In this document: piece by piece, positions 43,895-55,049 of the stretch
How positions within the stretch are numbered: the stretch's first letter is position 1
How the letters are laid out: the number at the start of each line of letters is the position of its first letter
Origin: Euphorbia lathyris
Taxonomy: Eukaryota > Streptophyta > Magnoliopsida > Malpighiales > Euphorbiaceae
Assembly: GCF_963576675.1 (NCBI RefSeq)
Contig: NC_088916.1
Coordinates: 5,905,001-5,969,000 of the forward strand
Length of the DNA stretch: 64,000 nt
Reading direction: 5' to 3'
The notes under the pieces: model-generated
The model's database searches: none
What the model was told of the DNA's origin: nothing
What the model saw: only the letters and a program-made list of their open reading frames with translations
Made by a program: the position numbers and the translations under genes

Positions 43895-45340
43895 TCATGC
43901 ATGTGCGATGAGTCTCGGTTCTAAGGTAACCTTCATCAAATCCTTAGAACTCAAGTCATCATATGTAATACTAGGTGGACTATATCCCGAGTCCCATGCT
44001 ATGTCACATGGTACTTTCCCCAAAGATGGAAGCCCTTTAGATTGCTCGTTGAAAGACATGTACTTGTCACCTTCGGACATTTGCTCAACTTCTCCGCTTT
44101 CAACATTGATCTTTCCCTTCTTAACCTCATTCTTCCCTTTGGATCCGACTTCATTATAAGAGAGGCTAGCTAAATCATCCATGCAATGTGACGTGATGTC
44201 TCACCTGTTCTACCGATGCACCCATTCACACTCAAATCCCAAGTTGGACAAGATCTCAAGGTGGTCTTCCCTTTCTCACTAGACGAACTCTTTATAGGTG
44301 TAAGGATGTACCGGATTGTGCCTTTACTTATGGTGTAGGTGTTGCTTTTTCCCGCATACGAGGCATCACAATCAAATTGCCATAATCTACCTAATAGCAC
44401 GTGACAAGCATCTATCTCTACAACAGCAGACATAACTTCATCCTGATAAGCCCCAATGGTGAAAGGAACCGTACATCGGTGAGTAACTTGAAGCTTTTCC
44501 ACCTTGTTGACCTAACCAATACAATAAGGCCTAGAATGTGCCTTGGGAAACAAGCCAAACTTACTCAAGGTGACTCGATTAATGACATTCACTTGGCTTC
44601 CTTCCATCAATTATCACCTCACATTTCTTCCTAAGAAATAAGCACCGAATTATAAATAATTGATGACGTGGTCTATGCTCCTCTTCACCAGATATTAGCA
44701 TCCTCGTCACCAAATACACATTATGCTTATTACCATCATTCTCACCTTCATGGATATCTTCGTTTTGGCTCCACTCAACATCCTCCAACTCATCATCACA
44801 ATAGAATCTATATTCGGTGTCTTCATAAGGATCCCCGTGTTGATTCCACTCAATGTACCAAAGCTCATCCTCATCATGACAGACCCTATCTTCGTCATCT
44901 TCATAAGCGACCCCATGTTGGTAAACTCCATCATCTCCATCATAATAATTTTCATTCAGATGATGATAAAATTCACCATCCTCACATATTTCATCCCCAA
45001 AAGTGTTCTCTCTCTCTTCAACCCCATCCTCGAATTCACTACCATAATAGCCACGTTCACCATTTCTTTCTATCTTATTCTCGGATTGGTTTTCCTCTTT
45101 ATCAATCTTTTCTTCTAACTCATCCTCTTCATGATCATATTCAAATTCGTTTCCTTCTTTGTCCACAATCCATCCTTTCCCACGACCTCCCGTTTTCTCC
45201 CACTTCTCCCTATAGTTCAAGCCGGCTAATCCATTTGAATAGTTACCCGACTTTAATGACATGTTACATCCCATCATGGTTGAACCACAAACATCTGTTC
45301 CATCACCATAGCCATCAACCTCCACACATGCTGTGATTTC
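43895..45340 (-). pseudogene. Ty3/gypsy gag-protease relic with hyperacidic linker
   Basis: A 248-codon minus frame (45325-44579) is dominated by Asp/Glu with imperfect repeats (YEDDEDRVCHDEDELWYIEW, DPYEDTEYRFYCDDELEDVEW). It ends YLVTRMLIS and RCLFLRKKCEVIIDGRKPSE, where gypsy elements have the gag-protease junction and the active loop IIDGGS; the second Gly is Arg here. After a stop the next frame (44502-44170) keeps VEIDACHVLLGRLWQFD, the conserved protease C-terminal motif (usually MDACHILLGRPWQFD). A third frame (44182-43895) may be the linker to RT. No RT, integrase or LTR is left. The acidic stretch is unusually long. Confidence 0.7.
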
Positions 45341-46133
45341 CTCATTCTCCTCAAAAAGATTTTAAAGCCCAATAGGGCTTGTTTATAACCAAAGAGCCCA
45401 ACACATTTACAATCAACTTGTTTCTTTCACACTTAATACTTAAAAGAAGATTGTATTAAAGCCATTTTAGTTTCCAATAGGAATTAGACATTTATCATCT
45501 TTTAACTCTTATTCCCTTCTATTTTGGCAAATATTTGTAATTACTTAAAAAATGATTTTGTTGAGATTTATGGCAAAAAAAAAATTCTTTTTGGCGTGCT
45601 TCAAAGAAAAAGACGTTTTTTTTAGAGTTAACGCAACATAATGCTAGACGTTTTTTTTATAATTAACGCAACATAACGCTAGAAACGTTCCTTATCACAT
45701 GGGCTCGACTAGTGCAAAATTAGAGATAATTTTGCAACTGTCACAACTAATGGGGGATATTTCCTTATCCATTTCCCTTTATATACATTTTATTTTCTCT
45801 CTTTCAATGAAGTTAGGTCTTTTATGGAATTAACGTCTTCAAGATTAACCATATCATTTTAGGGCTAGTGAATATTTTTCGTTACGGATCTTTCTTATAA
45901 ATAAATGTAGCTATTCTTTGTTAAGATAAGTTTCTCTTTTCCAAGTTCGGCTAGTTTGATTGAAGTTATGATTCATCAAGTGATTTTTGAAAATCATATT
46001 CAACCTGTTATTGCTAAAGCGATTTTGTTCTTGATTTGTAATTTGCACCAACGCTAATAAAATCCCAATAATTAAGTTCTTACTTATAGTTTCTTTATTA
46101 AGAAGATACTAATATTATTCACTTTTCTCTTAT
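45341..46133. other. Intergenic AT-rich DNA with a 40-bp direct repeat
   Basis: At about 45612-45680 the phrase gacgttttttttagagttaa cgcaacata is followed by a near copy (gacgttttttttataattaa cgcaacata). No gene is recognised. Confidence 0.45.
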
Positions 46134-46692
46134 AATGTTTACAGTTAGAAGTAATTTTACCTTAACGTTTACAATAGTGCAATTTTACCCCTATCATTGG
46201 CAGTCAAGAGCAATTTACCCCTAATGTTCGCAAATTGGATCAGTTTTAGACATTATTATAACACACATATATTTTGTTATTTATTCTGCATTGCATATCA
46301 GTTGGTTCTAAAAAAAATATTTCATATTTTGTGTGAGTTTATATAGAATTTGAGATTAATATTTATAAATTTGGTGGAATATTTGAATTTTTTTTTTGTC
46401 CAATTCGTACAAAAGACAGTATATTTTTTAATTATATATTTTTTTTTTAAAAATTCACCTCTAATCATATGTTTGTGATATGTTATTAATGAGTAATAAA
46501 ATGACCCACATGTGAAGCGGAGATGACAAGATTAATGACTGATAAGACAGTTTGATGAATAATTTCTCAAATTGATTCAAATAAAATTGCTCTAAGGTGC
46601 CAATGTTAGGGGCAAAATTGTACTATTTTAGATGTTAAAGGTAAAATTGTTCCTGACTCTAAACATTAAAGGTATTTTTTGCACATTATCCC
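46134..46692. mobile_element. Foldback MITE (family of 47664-48208)
   Basis: The left arm aatgtttacagttagaagta ... acgtttacaatagtgcaatt is inverted in the right arm gtactattttagatgttaaa ... ctctaaacattaaaggtatt, ending ttgcacattatcc. The outermost left bases (ggataatgtgcaaaaa) appear lost. The middle carries the shared word acaaaagacagtatatttt. Confidence 0.75.
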
Positions 46693-46933
46693 TTAAAATT
46701 ATCGAACTCATAATTTTTAGTTAATGACTAGAATTAAGTGGTTATAAAAATCAAAACCCTAGGATCAATGTGTGACTCTGAATTTTTCGACTATGTGATG
46801 TCACAATACACGTATAGAAATTCCAAGAAAAGAATTTGATAATTTACATAAGAGTCATATGTAGATGAGAAACCATATATTAGAATAAATTCATAACATA
46901 AGAAATTTTCAATTTGTAACAACATAAAATATC

Positions 46934-47306
46934 TTTTAATTTAGGGTAAATAATTTATTAGTCCCGTAGTTTTTACCTAACACACTGTTTAGTCCAATGC
47001 CTATCTTTTGTCAATATTAACCATTTGGTCCTTCTATCTAGTTTTTTTAGATTTTTAACTGAACATATCTTAGAATTCAGAACAGCCATAGTAGATATAA
47101 ATTAGTTATGTTATTCTGTTATTTTCTGCATTTCTGTTTATGCCAAACATAAAGGTTAAAAATCTAAAAAAGAATAGACAGAATGACCAAATGATTAATA
47201 TTGACAAAAGATAGAGATCTTATAATGTGTTTTTCAAAATATGAAGACTAAACAATGTATTAGGTAAAAAGAAAAAGACTAATAAATTATTTAGCCTTTA
47301 ATTTAA
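46934..47306. mobile_element. Palindromic MITE in the 3' flank of the second bZIP-like gene
   Basis: The left arm (ttaatttagggtaaataatt then attagtcccgtagtttttac) and right arm (gtaaaaagaaaaagactaat then aaattatttagcctttaatt) are inverted copies with further symmetry inward (accatttggtccttctatct / agacagaatgaccaaatgat). The matching flank of the first bZIP-like gene at about 3195-3215 lacks it, giving an empty site. Confidence 0.75.
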
Positions 47307-47477
47307 TTCCTATTATGAATTTGTCATGTTTGGACGGTTTGACCCAACCAGATAACTCTCATGACCCAATCCATTGAATGTGTTCTCTAGAAATTTAAAT
47401 CTATCTATAAAAGAAAAAAAAAGGAAATAAAGTTACTGTGGTTTGTTGTTACAAATTGAAGGATGAAAATGCATAGT

Positions 47478-49673
47478 TTAGAAATTTCGAGGATTGTGGT
47501 TGTTAGTGTGATCTGCTGGTGCTGCTCTTCTGAACTTTTGTGGTAGTTGCTGATTAACCCTATGAATATTCCCCAATACATCTCTTTCCTTTTGTAGTTC
47601 CGCATAGTACGCTACACAAATAAATTGAAATTTGCCATTACGTTATTGTCGTCCCTTAAATAAGGATTAATGTGCAAAAATAGCACTAACGTGGAGTAAT
47701 TTTACCCTTAACGTCTAAAATAGTGTAATTTTACCCATAATGTTGGTAGCCAAGAGCAATTTTACTCCTAATGTTGATAATTTGGATCAATTTCAGACAA
47801 TATTATGAAACACAAATATTTTATTCATATAAGTTAGTTCTAAAAAACGATTTCATGTTTTTTTTTAATTTACTAATAGAATTGGAGATTCATATTCATA
47901 AATTCGGTGAATTTTTTGAATTTTTTTATCCAATTCGTACAAAAAACAGTATATTTTTTTTATTTTTTTTTCAAATCTCAATATGCTTGTGATTTGGTAC
48001 TGATAAAATGTCACATGTGTGAAGTGTAGATAACAAGATTCATGACCGAGAAAACAGTTTGATGAATTATTTCATAAATTGACCCAATTTATCAACGTTA
48101 GAGGTAAAATTGCTCTTGGCTTCCAATGTTAAGGGTAAAATAGCACAATTTTAGACGTTAAGGGTAAAATTGGCCCCGATCCAAAAAGGGATATTTTTAC
48201 ACCTTAACCCCTTAAATAATTTAGAAAAACATGAATGCATTACTCGAGTATAATAGAAGTTATCGAGATACAATAAAAGTTATCAAGATAAGTACGGACC
48301 TTCTTTGAACATAAGTTGACTAGATAATAAAGTAAGTTTTTGCTTAATAGCATGATTTTGGATACGAAACAAGGCGTTTTGCTGTTCGGTGAACTTGATT
48401 CGAGGAGTTCGAATTTCTACTTGAGCCTGTATTGTAATAAAAATGCACCTTTTAAAATTTTGAATTAGTTTCTAATATATAATAGACAGAGTGGAGTGAG
48501 ATGAATTTATGTTACTTGAAGAGCTTCGACTTCTTTTTCAAGCTTGTGAACATGCTGCATCTGCTTGTTTCGGTACGTCTGGGAATATTGCCTGCTTGCT
48601 AGAATTCTAAAGAAAAACATATACAAGTGAAAATATTTAAATAATACCGAAACATTAATTTACTCGTAGTTTAGCTAATTTACTTGAATTAAAAAAAAAC
48701 ACATATATCATAGCGAGTTTAGTAGAGTATAGTGAACTCCGGGCGGAGCCAAGACAAAATCTCTACTAGAGTTATTTAAGTATTCCCTTCTTTCGGGAGT
48801 TAAATGCACCATTAGTCACTGAACTTGTATTGTTGTCTTGAAATGGTCACTCAATTTCAGTTTGTCTCAATAAAATCTCAACTTTGAGTTTTGTCTCAAT
48901 TAGGTCACTCTGCCGATTTCAGTTGTTAAAAGACATCGAAATAATGATATGGGTGACACGTCAACATGAGTTAACTCAGATCTCTGACCGAAATGAAACA
49001 TGACAGCCACGTATCCGTTATTTTTATAAAAAAAACTAAATTTTGTTTTTTTTTTCATAAAATTAACCATATGTGATAGTCAGGTGCCGCATAGGTGGAT
49101 GTCATTTGCTGTTTCGGTTAGAGATCTGAGTTGACTCGTGGTGACATGTCACCTATGTCATTATTCCGATACTTTTTAATCACTGGAATTGCCAGAGTGA
49201 CCTAATTGAGAAGAAACTCAAAGTTGAATGATTTTGGAAACAATCATATAAATTCAATGACCAATGGTGTATTCTCCTATTCCAGAAAATAAAATTACCA
49301 ACAGGAAAGATATAAATTCCATCAGTAATTTCATTAGATTCAGTCTCTCACTGGTTTGAAGAAATTCTACTATACTCTCGGTGTAATACATCCGAACAAT
49401 CAAATAATACTACTTGTACATTTAGATTTCTTAATACTAATCATCTCCAATGAATTGGTATTCATTTTTCTTTTAAATAGTCGGGTGTATTATACCCGGT
49501 GTATAGTAGAAGTTCTCCACGGGTTTGATAGTACTATAAGAGAATCTGCCATGGACATTTCCGGGTCTGATGTTTCACCTTTTGAGCTTCGTAGGGTCAT
49601 TGTTAGGGTCATCTAATGTCACAACATTGGATGCAGTAGTTGGCTCAGTAATTTTGCTGCTTGAACCCTCCAT
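47478..49673 (-). CDS. bZIP-like protein (group E, bZIP34/61-type derivative), single-zipper copy
   Basis: Exons on the minus strand: 49579-49673, 48516-48606, 48300-48426, 47478-47611, all with GT/AG borders and matching phases (2,0,1), giving 148 residues from ATG 49673 to TAA 47478-47480. Residues 25-48 read DDPNNDPTKLKR then ILASRQYSQTYRNKQ. This aligns with the group E signature DPKR-KRILANRQSAQRSR but the invariant Asn is Ser and several basic residues are gone, while the Arg seven positions on is kept. The zipper follows (HKLEKEVEALQ; TPRIKFTEQQNALFRIQN; IKQKLTLLSSQLMFKE; ELQKERDVLGNIH). The last 20 residues are Asn/Pro/Ala-rich. Exon borders equal those of the gene at 3327-5631. The family acts in the nucleus as dimers; here partner-only (dominant-negative-like) action is plausible. 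A 5'-UTR intron and TATA box support expression. Introns 1 and 3 carry foldback MITEs. Confidence 0.85.
47664..48208. mobile_element. Foldback MITE in intron 3 of the bZIP-like gene, 11-bp TSD
   Basis: GGATTAATGTGCAAAAAT at the left is inverted as ATTTTTACACCTTAACC at the right. CCCTTAAATAA is duplicated at 47653-47663 and 48209-48219. TIRs longer than 100 bp and a TSD of 9-11 bp suggest a Mutator-like MITE. The equivalent introns of the paralogue at 3551-3655 and 4342-4444 are only about 105 bp and lack it. Confidence 0.85.
48795..49279. mobile_element. Foldback MITE in intron 1 of the bZIP-like gene
   Basis: The left arm gggagttaaatgcaccatta ... tcagatctctgaccgaaatg is the inverse of the right arm tttcggttagagatctgagt ... 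accaatggtgtattctcc. The arms are about 200 bp around an AT-rich loop. No coding region. The class is presumably Mutator-like from the long arms; no TSD was resolved. Confidence 0.75.
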
Positions 49674-49697
49674 TATTCTTCAATAAATTATAATCAC

Positions 49698-49849
49698 CTG
49701 TAAATAAAAAAAAAAAATCAAAATTAGAATAAAAACACTGATTCGACACTCTTTTTTTCTGTTACGCTGTGATGGAACAGATTGAACTAAAAGATTAAGT
49801 AGATAGTTAAGGTTTAATTGTAGATCTTATATTAATCTCTGATACTAAC
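49698..49849 (-). other. 5'-UTR intron of the bZIP-like gene
   Basis: On the minus strand CAACAAG|GTTAGTATC (donor at 49849) and a T-run followed by atttacag| (acceptor at 49698) bracket a 152-bp intron. The 5' UTR then needs only 24 more bases to reach the ATG. Consensus fits well but splicing is not proven. Confidence 0.6.
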
Positions 49850-50077
49850 CTTGTTGAAGGGAAATATAAAGACAGAGTAGATAAAATCAGCCGGTGATAG
49901 GGATTGAAATGTTGAAAGATGAAACTGAAAGTTTGATCTGAAATCTAGAGAGAAGATGCAGTTTCCCAAGTTAAACTTGAAGGAGAAAAACCCGCAAATG
50001 GATGAAAACCCTAGCCTCCAGTGAAGATTTGTATATTAGCAGATTGAAAAAGAGTTGAATGCAACTTAGAGTTTGGG

Positions 50078-50090
50078 GTTTATATATACT
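50078..50090 (-). promoter_or_regulatory. TATA box of the bZIP-like gene
   Basis: Minus-strand AGTATATATAAAC lies about 230 bases upstream of the 5'-UTR intron, followed by a plausible leader with CT-rich and cttctctct stretches. The spacing would put the start of transcription near 50050. Confidence 0.55.
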
Positions 50091-51041
50091 CCCAAAACCC
50101 TAGGAAAGAGAGTATGAGTTGTGTTGGAATTAATAGGCTATTTAAGAGAACAAAAACACTGTGGAAATCAAAGCTCACACTACATGACACCTAATCCACA
50201 CGTTGTGTGAATTAAATTTCGACAACTAGAATCACCTTATTTATTGAGTTATTGTATTAAGCATCCGGTCTTCCATGTCACTCGGAGAACCCCAATTCAC
50301 ATTTGGATACGTATATTCTGATCCCTCATAATAATTAAAATAGTAGGACCTCTTATAATATTTGTGAGTCCATATTACACGTGTCAAAATAAGTATAGGA
50401 GGTCCTACAATTGAAATGGAGAAACGTGTGCTTCTAATCATTTGCCCTATTTATGGGTCAAACGGCGTGTGGCTGGTTGACACGCTGTGTGGACTCTGTT
50501 TTTCCTTCACACGGCATGTTGCCCTCTTAGGCCCGAATCCTCCGATATAAGCTTGATGACCTCACTATTTTTAGCACGACAACCCGTCCAAAACCCGACC
50601 GCTTCGAATGAGTTTGACCCTCGTGGAACAGGATGGATTAATTTCTTAATATATAAAATAAATACGTATTTCCGTGCATTTAATTCCATATGTATGAGTA
50701 ATTATCTAGAACTTTTGTATTTAATTCCATGTTCTTCATATTTTGTATTTAATAAAAATAATTCCCTTTTCTAAAAATAAATATGTGTCAATAAAGAAAA
50801 TACACAATAAGAAGAAGTTGCTCAATTGCGTTGGCTGTGACAGCAAATTTGATAAAAATTAAGAGCTGTAATTTCCAAATAATACTTATTAGATACATAT
50901 TTTCTTTAAATAGATACAATGGATTAAATGGTACTAATACTGATTTCTAAATTTGACATAGAATACTATATATTGAATTAGATAAAATTTAAATTTATTT
51001 AGAAAGGTGATGAATATATGAATGTAGATTTTTTATTTTTG
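50091..51041. other. Upstream flank of the bZIP-like gene, no gene
   Basis: AT-rich sequence. A moderately GC-rich patch at 50460-50640 shows no recognisable protein homology. Confidence 0.4.
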
Positions 51042-51840
51042 GCTTAATACATCACCAGCTCCCTGAACTTGTCCATAATAGTATATTGGCTCCCTCAACT
51101 TTGCAAGTGTCTCACCAGCTCCCTAAACTTGCTTATTTCGTATCATCAGCTCTCTAAACTTGCTTATTCTGTAACAACTAAATACTAACTCGGATTAAGG
51201 TGCAAAAATACCCCTAACGTTTTGGGTCAGGAGTAATTTTACCTCTAACGTCTAAAATAGTGCTATTTTACCCCTAACGTTGGAAGCCAAGAGCAATTTT
51301 ACCCCTAACATTGATAAATTGGGTTAATTTGAGAAATAATTCATCAAACTGTCTTCTCGGTTAATAATTTTGTCATGTACACTTCACACGTGCGGTATTT
51401 TACCAGTAACAAATCACAAACATATGTTGGGATGTGAAAAAAATAAAAAAAAAAATACTGAATTTTGTACGAATTGGACAAAAAAATTCAAAAAATTCAC
51501 CAAATTTATAAATTTGCTCTTGGCTACTAATGTTAGGGGTAAAATTGCATCATTTTAGACGTTAGGATAAAATTATTTCTGACCCAAAATGTTAAAGGTA
51601 TTTTTGCACCTTAATCCGAGTTAGTTTTATGATTTTTATATTTAGTTGTTACAGAATAAGCAAGTTTAGGGAGTTGGTGAGACATTTGTAAAGTTCAGAG
51701 AGCTAATAAATTTTTATAGACAAGTTTAGGGAGCTAGTGATACGAAATAAGCAAGTTTAGGGAGCCGATGAGACACTTGCAAAATTCAGAAAGCCAATAT
51801 ACTATTACGAACAAGTTCAGGAGTTGGTGATGTATTAGGT
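51042..51840. mobile_element. Outer foldback element of a nested palindrome
   Basis: The left arm gcttaatacatcaccagctc ... aacttgcttattctgtaaca is inverted in the right arm tgttacagaataagcaagtt ... gagttggtgatgtattaggt. Arms (about 140 bp left, 200 bp right) contain repeats of ctccctaaacttgcttat. A second, unrelated foldback MITE sits at its centre. Confidence 0.85.
51192..51617. mobile_element. Inner foldback MITE at the centre of the outer palindrome
   Basis: GGATTAAGGTGCAAAAATACC opens it and GGTATTTTTGCACCTTAATCC closes it, a near-perfect inverted end of the family also found at 46134, 47664 and (diverged) 42725. Its flanks (actaactc / gagttagt) are themselves inverted because it lies inside the loop of the outer element. 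Confidence 0.9.
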
Positions 51841-52103
51841 TTTTTTTTTTTTCTATATATATGTTAGGTAAGTGTAAAAATATGTTATCATGTGAGTCAT
51901 CTCCATATCCATTTTTCCATATCATGTTTCAATGAATAATGCACTTTAATATATTAATTCATTTATATCAACCGTATCATATCAATGTAATCCTATTCAA
52001 AGATTAATTGTGCTCGAAAATTTAGGATAAACAAGTTATTATGTAGGTATATATATGACAATTGTGTTATTGGTGTATTCTAAAATTTCATCTCACGTAG
52101 ATT
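51841..52103. other. Intergenic; left part of a locally duplicated segment
   Basis: Sequence from about 52020 (tatatatgacaattgtgtta ... tctcacgtagat) resembles 54690-54750. No gene. Confidence 0.5.
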
Positions 52104-52814
52104 ATTTCAGGATGAGTTAGTTTTAATCGTAAACTAATAAAGATATTCTTTCTAGCTAAACTAGGAGTGAGTATTGGGTTTTACGGCTTAAATCCGTAGG
52201 AAATCAAAGATCTCTCGTTGTTGAAGGTTAAAACCTTAACAAACACTTCATGAAGAAGATGATAAAAATTATATTGATAAAAGTTGAATTCAATTACAAA
52301 GAAAGAGATGTATTTATATCATCTCAAAACCCTAAAAAAACAAATTATATAAAAGCCTAACTTGCATAATTAATTAAAGGGTAATGTTAAGGGTAAAATG
52401 GGTAAGGGTAAAGAGGTGGCATGTGTATAAATATGGAATGGTATGTGTTGTAATTAAAGAATGACAGAGTTGTAAATAAGGAGGAAGCTGGAGTAAGAAG
52501 CAAGACTTTTTTAACTGAATCCACTCGGAGGTGAGAAAAGTCACTCAGAGCGTGACTTAACTCGAGCGGAGCGTGGGATTCCCACTCGAAGCGTGGATTG
52601 GCTGCTGATTTTTTAAGTGCCATTCCTCCGAATCAATTCATACTCCACGCAGAGCGTGACTTAACTCACGCGAAGCGTGGGTTAGTTGCTAACTTGACGC
52701 GTGGGACTATTTTGGCCCCCTTTACTCGTTTGAATGTCCGTGCTTGATTAATCCTCCGACTTTCCTTGTCTGGACTCGATCCTTGAAGGAGATTCTCCGC
52801 ATCATCATCTGTAT
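52104..52814. mobile_element. Unclassified ~711-bp insertion with 6-bp TSD
   Basis: TAGATT is present at 52098-52103 and 52815-52820. A related segment at 54690-54790 runs without a break across this point (ggtagatctcgaaagattcag), an empty-site record. The insert has no TG...CA ends and no coding domain. It contains direct repeats with agagcgtgacttaactc (52539 and 52652) and gcg-aagcgtgg words around 52510-52690 that can pair into hairpins. Confidence 0.6.
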
Positions 52815-52820
52815 TAGATT

Positions 52821-54014
52821 GCGAAAGATTCAGAAAGTTAGAAAATATTTATTGGAACTGTTAGAAAATGATGAAGTATAAAAATGGAAGAAAGACACAA
52901 GTTATTCGTAAATCAGAGAAGAGATATTTTTTCCCTATTTTATAAATCGGAATTCCCCCGCTATTTTAATGACATGTGTCACTATCCTCATACATGTATT
53001 ATTTGAAAGTGATCAATTGTAAAGGGAACAATTTTATGAAAATCTTCAGTTGAGAGTTTGTATATAACTAAAAGGATATCCTCGTTTTACTTCGGCGAAA
53101 AATAATATTCATTTAATACTTCTAAAATAAAATTATGAAATAATAAATTTTCGCTTTTCAAAAATCTCAAATTATTTAATTAATAAAAATATTTTTAAAA
53201 ATACAGTTAATTACAAAAATGAGTTGTTTAATCTAGATCAATAAATAAATAAATCTTGGTTCTTTCCATATTTTTAAAATACTTTTTAAATCCTTTTATA
53301 CGTACCAATCTTGTATTAATTAAATAATTTGTATTGGCTTCTTTAATAATAAAAAATTTATTATACCGTAATTTTGGTTTAAATATGTTAATGTCTCGGA
53401 ATTATTTTTTCCATAAAATCAAATATTTTATATACATAGAAAACAAAATATCAATATCAAAATATTATTTAAAAGGTACAACTCTCAGAAAAAATCTTGT
53501 AATATTGTTTCAATTTATTATTTTTATTACTCTTTTTTTCAAAATCAAAGAAATGCAATTTATTTCTTTTATTTTCATGTCAAAGTGCATCCAAAAGATC
53601 CGTATATTCCCAATAAAATTTTGTCCTAGAAAGACTCATCTGTTCCATCAAAATTAACCATCTCTTCTATATTTGCAACAAAATACGGAATATCCATTTT
53701 TCTCATATCCCATCCAATTTCTAATTTAACTGATTAGGAAGGAATAAATCATCCAACCAAAAGTATGGAGATTGTGGAAATTAGAATCGAATAAAAGAAT
53801 AAAAAGAAAGAACATGCTAACATAGGAAGAGGGGGAAGGAAGTGAAAATAAGAGTAAAAGAAAATCAAACAAATAGAAGAAAAAAAATCGCATTCTTAAG
53901 CCGCATTTAATTTAATTTTTATTGATTAAGTCTTTGTTAAGCTCATCTTGAAGGATCCAGTTATGTGTCCAAACTTAATTTAGAGCATGCAAAATTACCA
54001 AATGTCACTGTTTT
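52821..54014. other. AT-rich intergenic DNA
   Basis: The first 260 bases are the right half of the duplicated segment also found at 54750-54960. The remainder holds only chance frames rich in Ile/Lys/Phe. Confidence 0.5.
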
Positions 54015-54015
54015 A

Positions 54016-54077
<62 letters not shown>
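54015..54077. repeat. (CA)n(TA)n compound microsatellite
   Basis: About eight CA units pass directly into about 24 TA units. Confidence 0.95.
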
Positions 54078-54079
<2 letters not shown>

Positions 54080-54430
54080 ATCCCGAATAATTCCTTAAAA
54101 GTTTTATCTTTAGTGGAATATTCATATGCCGAAAATTTGACACATGTTAAATGAAATTTGAATTATTCACATAACTCATCATCAGATTAGTATATCCATT
54201 TAAAAGATTGGGGGTTTACTGTATTAAAAAATAATTGATCAATGACATTATATAATTATTTAAAATATCCAAGGTTTAATTAATAAAAACAAGACTTGAT
54301 GAAGGACTAAAATATATGTTTACCTAAAAAAATAAGGAGTAGATGAATAGTTCTAAGGGGCATCCAAATTTTTTTATTTTTCTATAAGCTCGTCTTAAAA
54401 CGTCACCATTTTGCTATTCCATTATTAGGC

Positions 54431-54607
54431 AATTGGAAAAAGTGAGGGTAAAATTGGAAAGTGAGTAGTAGAGGGTTACAATAGAACAAATCATACCAGA
54501 AATTGCAATTGGTACCATTAGAAAAAAGTGACAGTAAAATTGGAAAGTGATGAGTCGATGGTAATATTGGAACAAATTGTACCAAAAAAATTGTAATTGG
54601 TATTGTT
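54431..54607. repeat. Diverged ~90-bp tandem duplication
   Basis: Two consecutive copies share gtaaaattggaaagtga, aacaaat-ataccag/a and gcaattggta/gtaattggta. No coding meaning is seen. Confidence 0.75.
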
Positions 54608-54689
54608 CACTCCATTCTCTTTTATATATGTATATATATTATACTAATTCTTTCTTCACCTAAATCCGGAAAAAACTCATTATTATGTG

Positions 54690-54962
54690 TTTGTATATAT
54701 GGCAATTCTGTTATCGATTTATTATAAAATTAATTTCACATGGTAGATCTCGAAAGATTCAGAATTCCGAAATATTTATTGGAATGGTAAGGAAACAATG
54801 AAATGTTAAAATGGAAGATAGTATAAGTTATTTTCTTGCTATTTTTATGCCACACATGTCACTAATTTTAGGATTCCATGCATGTATATATTATTTGGAA
54901 AACAATAAATCGTTTTATGCAAAGACTTTTATGAAAAGCTCCTAACTAGAGCTTATACAAAA
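54690..54962. repeat. Second copy of the locally duplicated segment (empty site)
   Basis: It matches 52020-52103 joined to 52821-53080, for example tctcgaaagattcag and aaatatttattggaa, with about 15-20 % differences. It lacks the 711-bp insert. Confidence 0.6.
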
Positions 54963-55049
54963 CAATATTTATTCTTTCTTTTTGAAACATATACCTAGAA
55001 ACAATTACAATCAATACTTTTCTAATGTTCCACGTGAAGATGCTTTATC

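Noticed and set aside
44668..45336. A 222-codon plus-strand frame rich in His and Leu.
   Set aside because: It is the complement of the Asp/Glu-rich linker, whose minus frame ends in recognisable gypsy protease sequence; the plus frame has no homology.
53334..53657. A 107-codon frame rich in Phe/Ile/Lys.
   Set aside because: It lies in very AT-rich DNA where such frames arise by chance, and shows no motif.
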